A DNA stretch of 31,172 nt from contig JAUCBJ010007377.1 of assembly GCA_032718475.1 (NCBI GenBank), forward strand, positions 1-31,172. The letters run 5' to 3'. A program made the position numbers and the translations under genes. Below are positions 9,501 through 18,625 of the stretch, piece after piece (the first letter of the stretch is position 1; every line of letters begins with the position of its first letter). Under the pieces are notes generated by a model, which searched no databases, was not told the origin of the DNA, and saw only the letters and a list, made by a program, of their open reading frames with translations. This DNA comes from Nemertoderma westbladi. Its lineage: Eukaryota > Xenacoelomorpha > Nemertodermatida > Nemertodermatidae.

Positions 9501-11457
9501 CCTTAATGCCTCTTACCTCTTGCATCATCCTCTGGTTGCCTTCTTGGATGGCTTGTTGTAATTGATACATTTCAACTTGACGTTGTTCTGTTGTTTCGTT
9601 CAGTCTAAAGTTACGGTTATCATGTGAACAGTCCCAATCCACCAGTTGTTCATCCTCCTTCATCCTAAAATTCTCGCGTGACTCACCATTATCTGCCGGA
9701 TTTATAATGCCCCTTATAATGGGTGAAATTTGCTGGCATTCTATGCACTTACAACCTAACAAATGGTGTGGAGATAACTGGTCCATGTGTTTGGGGTCAC
9801 GAGGGTGTTGCTGGTAGTCAGGCCACTTACTATTGGTGGAGTTCAATATCCTCGCAGACCCACTGGTCTGTCGTTGCTCCAAAATTACGCTGGGTGGAGA
9901 ATCGTCTTCTGGGTTAACCCAGCCCTTCCCTGCAAACTGGCGATGAAAAGATTCAATAAAATGGACTTTAGATTCCATTCCCTTCTTATCGTGAGTTTGA
10001 TTGTATCGTTCTATGGAAGATGCAACATGGTCTATCCCACTTAACAATGACTCGGCGCGCTGACATCGAAGAGCTGTCTTGGCTTCTTCTAACTGCATGG
10101 CTATGCGACGGCGATTATCCTCTAACTCATTCGCTTTGCGGTGGCGCTCCTGTTCCCCTAATTTTCTACGTTGATCGATGATCAATGCCTCTTGTTTTTC
10201 CTTCAACTCTAATCTTTGGCGGGCAATCTCCCGTTCATGTGCGTGACGTTTATTCTCATCAGCAATACGCTGTAATTGAGCATTGGTGTCACGCTCAATT
10301 CGTCTCCGCTCAATGGCTGCAAGTTTATCCGCCTTGGTACGTTCCGCCTCTGCCCTGGCGTGTTCAATTTCGGCTTCCGCTCGGGCGCGTTGAGCCTCGC
10401 GTCCGGCACTTTCGCACTCGATTTCTATCAAACGATCATTTGCTTCCCTCTCCCGCCTGGCGGCTTCATCTCGAGTTGTGGTGTCCAAAATATTACTGCC
10501 TCCTGCTAAACTTAAGCGCGAAATATCTTGGGTGATCGTCTGCAACTCAGCTTCCGCAAGCTCAGTGCTTATTCGTATCACTTCGCTCTGTTCAAAATGT
10601 AACTTATCCATCTCGGCTCGGCGACCATCTTCGCTTAACCTTCTAACTGTGTCCAGCTGCGATGCAGTTATTGACTGCGAACTTACTGACTCGCTATGTC
10701 GATACCACCTTCCACTTACCTGAGATGGTACACTATCATCTACATGAGCAGTTATCTTACCTGTTTTTTCGTTCTCCTTTGTTGGTAATGGTAGTCCAGG
10801 TACTACCACTCCCTTCTTATGAAGATATATCTCCAACTTACCCTTGAAACCCAGAAACCATTCATTTAGCTCAAAATCTTCAGAGTCAAATATTTCGGTT
10901 TCAGGTCCCTCCTCCAAACTAGCGCGGTAATTTACTCTAAGCACATTTATACGCTTATTCATATCTATAAAATGGTTACGAATTACCTGCAACTTATCAT
11001 ATAGGGATGTCAGAGTTCTAAACTGTCTCTCTTTGGTCGCTATACTCACCAACTTCTGTAAATTGATTGTTTGCACGTGTAACAGCTGATCATATTCATC
11101 TAGCATTCTGGCTAAATCTGCCGGGTCATAGGATCCACTGTCTAGGCATTTGGTTAATTTATTTGTCGCCTTGGTTACCTTACCCATGTAACCACCTGCA
11201 CTTTTATTAATTGTAGGATGCCTCAAGGATGTGTTACTATCGTCACTGCTGTCAGCATCAGGGATTTCATCATCAGGGTGTCGAGCAGCACCCTGAACTA
11301 TAAACCCAGAAGCAGGGACGATACCTACTGTCTGTGTGGTAGGGGCACTAATAGTCTCAATTACGTCAGGTGTGGTGACGTTTAATTGCTGACTGGACTC
11401 GTCAGCAGTCTCATATTGTTCTGTTACCGGAATGTCGGTATTTGTTGTTTGACTCAT
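6583..11457 (-). CDS. BEL/Pao Gag-protease polyprotein fused in frame to the Pol C-terminal tail
   Basis: This 1624-residue frame starts at the ATG at 11457. Residues 1-320 are unrecognised. Residues about 328-470 are a charged coiled coil rich in Arg, Glu and Ala, and a second helical stretch lies at about 625-690. Residues about 790-960 match the DUF1759 Gag region of Pao elements ('FTGLPKHWRSFIHYI', 'FCYLYQFLKGEPKELV'). Zinc-binding motifs follow: C1040/C1043/H1053/C1058, a canonical knuckle C1079-C1082-H1087-C1092, and C1101/C1104. The aspartic protease site is 'LLDHAS' (D1215) where the family usually has D-S/T-G. Residues 1329-1362 ('MIIGTDHFD', 'CRTLLGW') are the usual linker to RT. 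At 1555-1563 'GHYEVGMLW' begins RT, but by about residue 1577 the frame is already in the DUF5641-like tail ('FWELWIKYYLPTL', 'RSKW'). Roughly 1000 residues of RT, RNase H and integrase are missing without loss of frame. Confidence 0.92.
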   Translation of the reverse strand: MSQTTNTDIPVTEQYETADESSQQLNVTTPDVIETISAPTTQTVGIVPASGFIVQGAARHPDDEIPDADSSDDSNTSLRHPTINKSAGGYMGKVTKATNKLTKCLDSGSYDPADLARMLDEYDQLLHVQTINLQKLVSIATKERQFRTLTSLYDKLQVIRNHFIDMNKRINVLRVNYRASLEEGPETEIFDSEDFELNEWFLGFKGKLEIYLHKKGVVVPGLPLPTKENEKTGKITAHVDDSVPSQVSGRWYRHSESVSSQSITASQLDTVRRLSEDGRRAEMDKLHFEQSEVIRISTELAEAELQTITQDISRLSLAGGSNILDTTTRDEAARREREANDRLIEIECESAGREAQRARAEAEIEHARAEAERTKADKLAAIERRRIERDTNAQLQRIADENKRHAHEREIARQRLELKEKQEALIIDQRRKLGEQERHRKANELEDNRRRIAMQLEEAKTALRCQRAESLLSGIDHVASSIERYNQTHDKKGMESKVHFIESFHRQFAGKGWVNPEDDSPPSVILEQRQTSGSARILNSTNSKWPDYQQHPRDPKHMDQLSPHHLLGCKCIECQQISPIIRGIINPADNGESRENFRMKEDEQLVDWDCSHDNRNFRLNETTEQRQVEMYQLQQAIQEGNQRMMQEVRGIKDQVQHIEGKVNQEFESVKWSVQEVQDKVDSTQRDIHTRKLSENLPEVNPITLPKSKVQFQAMECNTDSEEVYDPSTTAKGMYPGSRPHFQYRIFKPSMKLNQQPRNIRGSSNVEGSGSTPVSVIASELSKFGARQSLPPQQPPCFTGLPKHWRSFIHYIDSCVASQDFTSHEKFCYLYQFLKGEPKELVSTFVGDDNAFESAYERLVTTYGGNVRMARSVVEELTKGNPAVTPIEVVKLADAIKSAIKILPIYGCEHYGSRPDILRDIMKRLTLRHRRKVRGLESRVEAKGESLSIKHIYDVISAEGEAELRSNYPEEYLGVERRQQLKFKSTMVSAGNPASSYTSLSDQEMTKVNSAAGYSAKIKVAPPIGPKVTTVQQLPPDFRGCQYCHQLTQKSNDHKLVGCNLFSKLDVEKRRLAIRSLDACWKCLGTGHKRRDCTTSSVSKGCVDCGRLHHRLLHTSQHTPTKRYLQDHPRVLTRPANTTKHNVTFAQTTDFETNYQSGSSSEGEYEYRETSEPETYATDSEPSTTLLTRTQSAAFSIIQVKIQGEFGSKRIYCLLDHASNQSYVDEEVASVVADMEKTKSTLMEVGSLHGQKEIPIKYVRLTVDSLLPRTKQTTTEQRMLPMKHLKFAAIRDFTQLLGSVPIPNKKQREYFKDYNIPEYRIDYRNVSMIIGTDHFDAHRVLESKPTKWKPGEPYSCRTLLGWYTRFPLEWLANTNNKSFEMDDYQTNTMTSEVKHPSDFNDENVSEIDVTTVEESCLLTNPLGFPSDTDFYHIDSLKLMDEDPKEDAEEEVGRMHQVLFDPDEYKRDHTILTLFCKNITAITKQEVLETIRNPNIIEDRKQLAYDYIDEERMMNHKVLQWLDQDAAERNCYDKALSADDQRAIDIMNRTTKLLDNGHYEVGMLWREEPPTPLLPVSVHDRRDLYSKKSWEVNQYLTNNFWELWIKYYLPTLSQRSKWYKQRPPKT

Positions 11458-12262
11458 TTTTTGGGATTTTTATATTTTATATTGATTAAAATTTTTTAAT
11501 TTTAATTTGAATTTAATTTAATGAAATTATTTGCTTGTAATAGTTTACAAATTATTACACCAATTCAAATGTGAATTCAAATAAAACAACTTTTACAACT
11601 CAATTAATTTCAAATTCTCTTATTTTTTATTTATTTCATAATTATAGCCTTGGCTCGACTTTAGGAGACCCTGGATGGTGGGACAATAAGACACAACAAA
11701 GGGAAGTAATTTAAATTTTTTACTTAAAATTTACAACACCAAACTTATTTTGTATGCACAAGTATGCCACAAATACTGTGCATAAGTATTTTAACAAACC
11801 TTCAAACAGCCACAAATGAACTATAGATCCCACAAGCACAATCCTATCGACACTACGACCAACCTGTGATTGCTGCTAAACGACGCCGTCCCACGTCCCA
11901 ACCTCGTGAATGATCAGTTCACTTGCGTACCAAGTCAAACGTCCCCAGATCCCGGATTGGTTGCGGTGACGAAAGTGATGTTCCTGTAAGTTGTATTAGA
12001 GAATTAGATGGCTGTCTGGTAGATTTACCCTAATTTTATCCTAACAATTTCGACCGAAATATAAATTTTTTAATTTTTTATAAATCTTATAACGCAGCCC
12101 CTTTGGCTCTACAAACTTTCAAACTCGATACAAACTTTACTCAACGGCGGCGCTATAGCAACTCTGTGATTTATTTATAATTTTTTACAACGCAAATCAG
12201 CTAAGAATTTGTTAAAAAGATTTCGCTAAAGCACATTGCAGATTTATTAACATAATAACCAC
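11458..12262 (-). other. 5' leader of the retrotransposon
   Basis: This 805-bp non-coding region lies between the 5' LTR and the Gag start. It is AT-rich, with a moderately GC-rich part around 11850-11960. It would contain the packaging signal and the primer-binding site, but no specific structure can be identified by eye apart from the primer-site candidate. Confidence 0.6.
12244..12261 (-). promoter_or_regulatory. Candidate primer-binding site
   Basis: On the coding strand the sequence one base past the LTR reads TGGTTATTATGTTAATA. The TGG fits pairing with a tRNA 3' CCA end. The following AT-rich bases are unusual for nuclear tRNA 3' ends and I could not assign a primer tRNA. Confidence 0.4.
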
Positions 12263-13739
12263 TGTAGAATACGTATCAAATTATCGCAATACGTATCAGT
12301 TTCGAAAGAAAACAAAACAATAAACCGGTCTATATAAAGCTCAACAAGGAAACTCCAGTTGGTGAGGAATCCCTGCCTGCCTGCTAATATTATCAACCTT
12401 TAATACAATTTACTAGCGTGATGGCCCCTTATCCACCACATATACTGCAAGCTAAACTGCCGATAGGTAAGGGTTGTATCGAGTACAATTTATAAAATAT
12501 AAACAACAATTTATCTTAAATTTTCCCGCTATAACAAATTCTGTATATTTCTATACACCGCACCGCTGTCGACGGTAGTAAAAGGAAGGAAACTATACGC
12601 AATACTAAACCTGGTTATCTCGTGGATGAATTTGCCGATATTCTCTAATTTTCACTTCTACTCTGTAAAGTTAACTGTAAGAGTGTCAATCTAATGATTG
12701 TGAGAGATGATTAGCTATCTAAATACCCAAATACATTTATTTCTGGACAGTGAATAATGCTGTAGCTGAAACTTGGTATATAAGCTTACTCACCCCCAAC
12801 AAAGTCAAAATAATTTAAGATGAAGTGAAATGAATATTAGTATCCCAATGAGACCCAAACCTAAGCCAAAACGATGAGCGCTGATACCAAATATATATCA
12901 ACACTCTCCCCCCTTTGCACTTCCGTGATGCCTGTGTGGTTATTATGATGGGGTATCCCGGTTCAATTTGGCCCAAACCCAAGTACAGGAAATAGTTAAA
13001 GCACCAGTTAACCTAATGGAATTGTGTACATCAACCTAATGAGACCCCCCTCCCCTTGTGGCTTGCCCAGTCCAACTTACTGCCCTTATGTTTCACTCGT
13101 GTTGTGTAACATCATCCATCCATTTTGGGCTCCTGCAGTCGGCCGGTACGGCTCGACCTCCTCACTCCATAATTATTAGACGGAGAATGTGCCTCTCATG
13201 TTAAAACAATGGGGTTTTAATTCCGAACCGATCACTGGATGTCTTTATCGCATACTGATTTGCAAAATTACCAACACAAACAAATAATTGGGGTTAATAC
13301 ATATTTATAGATACGAATACATTTTACGGTACAAAATCAGAATTGGATATAAGATAAATTCAATACAATCAATAACAAATTCAATATAAAATCTTGAAGA
13401 GTAATACTGTAAGAATATAGGTCTGTTTTGCAACCATATAATAACAAAACTGGTTTTTACCGGTTCCAGTAAGTTCTCGTTGATATTGCATAAAATTCAG
13501 TAAACCGGTTTTTACTTGGATATGAGAAGCTACTAGCTTTCTTATTCGTCCAGCAAACAGATAAATGGCCAATCACAGCGCCCTTCTTATCACCTACATG
13601 GAATGGGCCTGGTGCATGCGCATAACTGAACAGTATCTAAATCAATTTAGAAGGGCCACCCGTTTAGGTAGAAATGTATTGGCACAAAATAAATGAGTTT
13701 TTTCCTGTATTGCTACTGCAGTACGTACAGAGTTTAACA
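12263..13739 (-). repeat. 5' LTR (1477 bp)
   Basis: This is the upstream LTR relative to the coding strand and is identical in length and apparently in sequence to 4318-5794. A TATAAATA at 13309-13302 on the coding strand is a promoter candidate. A TATATAAAG on the opposite strand at 12331-12339 could in principle drive antisense transcription. Confidence 0.95.
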
Positions 13740-13744
13740 TTCAT
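13740..13744. repeat. Target-site duplication TTCAT (right)
   Basis: This is a perfect copy of 4313-4317, directly after the LTR end ACA at 13737-13739. Confidence 0.9.
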
Positions 13745-13850
13745 ATATAAATGAAACTAAATAAATCAATTCATTTTCAAATTAAACTTTAATCAATTAT
13801 ATCAGTTACATTTACAAACAAACGTAAACAAAATATAACATTAACTTGTA

Positions 13851-16675
13851 TTATATTAACTGAGTTCCTACAGTATATATCAGTTACATTATATTAACTG
13901 AGTTCCTACAGTATATATTAGTTACATTATATTAACTGAGTTCCTACAGTATATATCAGTTACATTATATTAACTGAGTTCCTACAGTATATAACAGTTA
14001 CATTATATTAACTGAGTTCCTACAGTATATAACAGTTACATTATATTAACTGAGTTCCTACAGTATATATCAGTTACATTATATTAACTGAGTTCCTACT
14101 GTATATATCAGTTACATTATATTAACTGAGTTCCTACAGTATATATCAGTTACATTATATTAACTGAGTTCCTACAGTATATATCAGTTACATTATATTA
14201 ACTGAGTTCCTACAGTATATATCAGTTACATTATATTAACTGAGTTCCTACAGTATATAACAGTTACATTATATTAACTGAGTTCCTACAGTATATATCA
14301 GTTACATTATATTAACTGAGTTCCTACAGTATATAACAGTTACATTATATTAACTGAGTTCCTACAGTATATAACAGTTACATTATATTAACTGAGTTCC
14401 TACAGTATATAACAGTTACATTATATTAACTGAGTTCCTACAGTATATATCAGTTACATTATATTAACTGAGTTCCTACAGTATATAACAGTTACATTAT
14501 ATTAACTGAGTTCCTACAGTATATAACAGTTACATTATATTAACTGAGTTCCTACAGTATATATCAGTTACATTATATTAACTGAGTTCCTACAGTATAT
14601 ATCAGTTACATTATATTAACTGAGTTCCTACAGTATATAACAGTTACATTATATTAACTGAGTTCCTACAGTATATAACAGTTACATTATATTAACTGAG
14701 TTCCTACAGTATATATCAGTTACATTATATTAACTGAGTTCCTACAGTATATAACAGTTACATTATATTAACTGAGTTCCTACAGTATATAACAGTTACA
14801 TTATATTAACTGAGTTCCTACAGTATATATCAGTTACATTATATTAACTGAGTTCCTACAGTATATATCAGTTACATTATATTAACTGAGTTCCTACAGT
14901 ATATATCAGTTACATTATATTAACTGAGTTCCTACAGTATATAACAGTTACATTATATTAACTGAGTTCCTACAGTATATAACAGTTACATTATATTAAC
15001 TGAGTTCCTACAGTATATATCAGTTACATTATATTAACTGAGTTCCTACAGTATATATCAGTTACATTATATTAACTGAGTTCCTACAGTATATAACAGT
15101 TACATTATATTAACTGAGTTCCTACAGTATATATCAGTTACATTATATTAACTGAGTTCCTACAGTATATAACAGTTACATTATATTAACTGAGTTCCTA
15201 CAGTATATAACAGTTACATTATATTAACTGAGTTCCTACAGTATATATCAGTTACATTATATTAACTGAGTTCCTACAGTATATAACAGTTACATTATAT
15301 TAACTGAGTTCCTACAGTATATATCAGTTACATTATATTAACTGAGTTCCTACAGTATATAACAGTTACATTATATTAACTGAGTTCCTACAGTATATAA
15401 CAGTTACATTATATTAACTGAGTTCCTACAGTATATATCAGTTACATTATATTAACTGAGTTCCTACAGTATATAACAGTTACATTATATTAACTGAGTT
15501 CCTACAGTATATATCAGTTACATTATATTAACTGAGTTCCTACAGTATATATCAGTTACATTATATTAACTGAGTTCCTACAGTATATAACAGTTACATT
15601 ATATTAACTGAGTTCCTACAGTATATAACAGTTACATTATATTAACTGAGTTCCTACAGTATATATCAGTTACATTATATTAACTGAGTTCCTACAGTAT
15701 ATATCAGTTACATTATATTAACTGAGTTCCTACAGTATATAACAGTTACATTATATTAACTGAGTTCCTACAGTATATATCAGTTACATTATATTAACTG
15801 AGTTCCTACAGTATATAACAGTTACATTATATTAACTGAGTTCCTACAGTATATAACAGTTACATTATATTAACTGAGTTCCTACAGTATATATCAGTTA
15901 CATTATATTAACTGAGTTCCTACAGTATATAACAGTTACATTATATTAACTGAGTTCCTACAGTATATATCAGTTACATTATATTAACTGAGTTCCTACA
16001 GTATATAACAGTTACATTATATTAACTGAGTTCCTACAGTATATATCAGTTACATTATATTAACTGAGTTCCTACAGTATATAACAGTTACATTATATTA
16101 ACTGAGTTCCTACAGTATATATCAGTTACATTATATTAACTGAGTTCCTACAGTATATAACAGTTACATTATATTAACTGAGTTCCTACAGTATATATCA
16201 GTTACATTATATTAACTGAGTTCCTACAGTATATATCAGTTACATTATATTAACTGAGTTCCTACAGTATATAACAGTTACATTATATTAACTGAGTTCC
16301 TACAGTATATAACAGTTACATTATATTAACTGAGTTCCTACAGTATATATCAGTTACATTATATTAACTGAGTTCCTACAGTATATATCAGTTACATTAT
16401 ATTAACTGAGTTCCTACAGTATATATCAGTTACATTATATTAACTGAGTTCCTACAGTATATAACAGTTACATTATATTAACTGAGTTCCTACAGTATAT
16501 AACAGTTACATTATATTAACTGAGTTCCTACAGTATATAACAGTTACATTATATTAACTGAGTTCCTACAGTATATATCAGTTACATTATATTAACTGAG
16601 TTCCTACAGTATATATCAGTTACATTATATTAACTGAGTTCCTACAGTATATAACAGTTACATTATATTAACTGA
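13851..16675. repeat. 38-bp minisatellite, about 74 copies
   Basis: A 38-bp unit repeats head to tail with almost no length change. Each unit contains 'cagttacattatattaactg', whose ends (CAGTTA/TAACTG) are inverted repeats around an 8-base spacer, followed by 'agttcctacagtata'. Nearly all variation is one position: 'tatatatcag' (about 38 units, counting two minor variants) or 'tatataacag' (about 36 units). Unit 2 has 'tatatattag' and unit 7 'ctactgtata'. The left edge is ragged (a partial unit near 13798-13812) and the right edge ends at 'aactgaattgc'. No coding potential. Confidence 0.97.
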
Positions 16676-16869
16676 ATTGCAACACTGTTGAACATAAACC
16701 GAATTGTTATTTCTATTTACCACAATATTATTTATTGGTTTCTGAAGCATTTTTGATATATTATTATGAATTCTTATTCCGACTGAAAATTAGTTAATTA
16801 ATTCACCAGGTAAATCGACGTTACTCAATAACTGGCAATTATAAGAAAAACAATGGAGGTAAAAATAAA

Positions 16870-17110
16870 GAATTGGAGACTTCTATCTCTTGGCAGTTAC
16901 CTGTCAGCTAGAGACGTCGCCACATTCACTCCCAATGTTGAATACTCTCACCATCCAACCCCATTCTTCAGTTCCCAAGGATCCCAGGTTTCCTTATCGC
17001 TGATTCGACATTCTAGTTACGAAATTGTAACTAACCTGACCACGAATCGAACAGGGGACCCCTAGCTGGAGATCAATGGTGTGACTCATTCACTAGTCAC
17101 CATGGTAAAG
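16870..17110 (-). mobile_element. tRNA-derived SINE, copy 1
   Basis: Read on the minus strand, it begins with a tRNA-like head ('GTGACTAGTGAATGAGTCAC' as D-arm and B box 'GTTCGATTC'). The body is shared, in inverted orientation, with 17375-17600: both contain 'attcaacattgggag' (16929-16943 here) and an 'AAACCTGG.ATC' segment. A frame of 70 codons crossing it (16853-17065) is incidental. Confidence 0.6.
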
Positions 17111-17374
17111 GGGTTACTAGATAAATATTGGGATTACCATATTTGTCAATCTTATACCTCCGTATATAATCCTATATTACCCCGACTACATACTCTATAT
17201 ATAATGTTACAATAATTAGACTTGCCGTGGAGTATGTTGCCGCCAGGTATTAACTAACCCCAACCGTAATGTATTCATTCAATACTTGCCGTAGGCAGCA
17301 TATCGCCGCCAGATAATCACACACACACAACATTATCGCTCCATTTAACTCCACATCCGCAATCTGTTTATCTT

Positions 17375-17600
17375 GAGGAGGAGTTACTCTATTCGCCTCT
17401 ACATCAGAGATCCCGAGTTCGGACCCGGGCTGAATCAGTTTAAATTTTGTAACTGGTACGTCAGGACAGCGATATGGGAACCTGGAATCTGGGGGGAGTA
17501 AAGAAAGAGTGTGGCTAGTGATGAGTATTCAACATTGGGAGTAAGTGTGGTGCCCTCTCTGCCTTATAGATAACAGCCAAGATTGATGAGTCTTCGGGTT
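17375..17600 (+). mobile_element. tRNA-derived SINE, copy 2
   Basis: This plus-strand copy has a B-box-like 'GAGTTCGGACCCGG' near 17413 and the same body as copy 1, including 'GTAACTGGTACGTCAGGACA' and 'attcaacattgggag' at 17527-17541. The two copies are clearly diverged, so they are separate insertions of one family in opposite orientation. The ends are not sharply defined. Confidence 0.6.
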
Positions 17601-17977
17601 GCCTCCCGTGAGTTTCTCGTTCACGGCTATGAGCTTTTAGATAACTAGAAACCGAACTCAAAATTAGATTTCTTACCAATAATTGTATCTCATTGATTCA
17701 TAACTTCAGATATGCGCAGTTGTATAAAAAATTTATGCTAAAAATACAAAATGTAGGACAAGTAATTCTGGATTCAAATATTGTTTATTGATTTGTCGCA
17801 AATGACGTTGAATGGACAATTAATTATCTAATAACGTCAACCTTTATGTTTTAGTGGGGTCGCTTAAGGCTGAAATATAGCAAAATCGTTAATTGCCGGA
17901 CAAAAGCATGAAAATGTGACTACAGTATATATGTAAAAAAATGTGTAGATTAATCTGAGCCTGTGTACAAAAAAAAT
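17601..17977. other. Non-coding AT-rich stretch
   Basis: I see no gene, RNA or repeat here that I can support. Confidence 0.4.
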
Positions 17978-18345
17978 TGGCTACTTCCCTAGCAACAGGG
18001 TGACTTTTTCATAGCAACCGGATACTTTTGGTCGTATCTGTTATTGAAACTCGCCATATAGAAAAATTACGATTATATTACTGGGTTGGTTTAAAAATAG
18101 AAGCCGAGTACACGTTCCCATAGCAACAAGGTGACCTTTCCCTAGCAACATTATATTTAATGTAATTATGATTGAAACCTGGGATAAATAACCTGGCTAG
18201 CAATAGAACAGTGATAGTGACATCGGCGCTGATACACGTTTCCTTAGCAACAAGGTGACCTTTCCCTAGCAACTGCCTGCAATTCTGATTGAAACTTGGG
18301 ATCATGTTGGGATAATCAACCTGTATAGCAATATAAGGCCCATGT
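17978..18345. repeat. Three imperfect tandem units with paired CC(N)TAGCAAC motifs
   Basis: Three units of about 124-131 bp each begin with a pair of 'tagcaac' motifs about 20 bases apart ('agcaaca(a/g)ggtgac' at 17991, 18122 and 18246). They continue through 'attgaaac(c/t)(t/c)' to 'aacctg..tagcaat'. A fragment 'gatacacgtttcc' recurs at 18663. The AGCAAC core resembles half of an RFX X-box, but that reading is speculative. No coding potential. Confidence 0.65.
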
Positions 18346-18625
18346 GAAGAATACCAGACTTTCTGCTGTTATATTTCACTTTGCAGTTACCCCCATGTGA
18401 AGAATACCAGGTTTTCACTAATACCACAGGTTACAGAAGGGCTGAATCTAACCAAAACAATAAACGAATTAGTATATGTAAAGGTTATAAGACAGAAATA
18501 AGCGCTATAAAACACTTAAAAAAGATAAATTTAAAAAAATAAAATAAAAAATCGTCATATATAAAATTCCAATAAAAAGTCGACCGAAAAGTGAATTCCT
18601 GGTATTCTTCACGTGCGGCATGGGC
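18338..18625. repeat. Inverted-repeat unit, possible MITE
   Basis: 'catgtgaagaataccag' occurs as a direct pair at 18341-18357 and 18394-18410, and its reverse complement 'cctggtattcttcacgtg' lies at 18598-18615. The outer copy and the inverted copy also share a GCCCATG-type end. The interior is AT-rich and non-coding. Size and layout fit a small non-autonomous DNA transposon, but no target duplication is evident. Confidence 0.4.

Larger units (their letters stand above)
4318..13739 (-). mobile_element. BEL/Pao-type LTR retrotransposon, non-autonomous, 9422 bp
   Basis: Two 1477-bp direct repeats (4318-5794 and 12263-13739) flank a 6468-bp interior, and the whole is bounded by TTCAT target duplications. 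The LTRs begin TGT and end ACA, and I see no mismatch between them, so insertion was recent. The single large frame is on the minus strand, so 12263-13739 is the 5' LTR and 4318-5794 the 3' LTR. The interior has an 805-bp leader, a Gag-protease frame fused to the end of Pol, and a 788-bp tail with a tRNA-like sequence. RT, RNase H and integrase cores are absent, so the element must be mobilised by a complete relative. The BEL/Pao assignment rests on the DUF1759-like Gag, the zinc-knuckle layout and the DUF5641-like tail of the frame. Confidence 0.93.

Noticed and set aside
9723-10847. Plus-strand frames of 61-116 codons opposite the polyprotein (for example 10185-10535)
   Set aside because: They are antisense shadows of the coiled-coil Gag region.
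13851-16675. CRISPR-like regular array
   Set aside because: The units are contiguous 38-bp tandem repeats without unique spacers. This is a minisatellite in a eukaryotic context.
16853-17065. 70-codon plus-strand frame
   Set aside because: It runs through an antisense SINE including the tRNA-like head, so it is incidental.
18078-18305. 75-codon minus-strand frame
   Set aside because: It lies entirely inside the imperfect tandem repeat with TAGCAAC motifs and has no domain.
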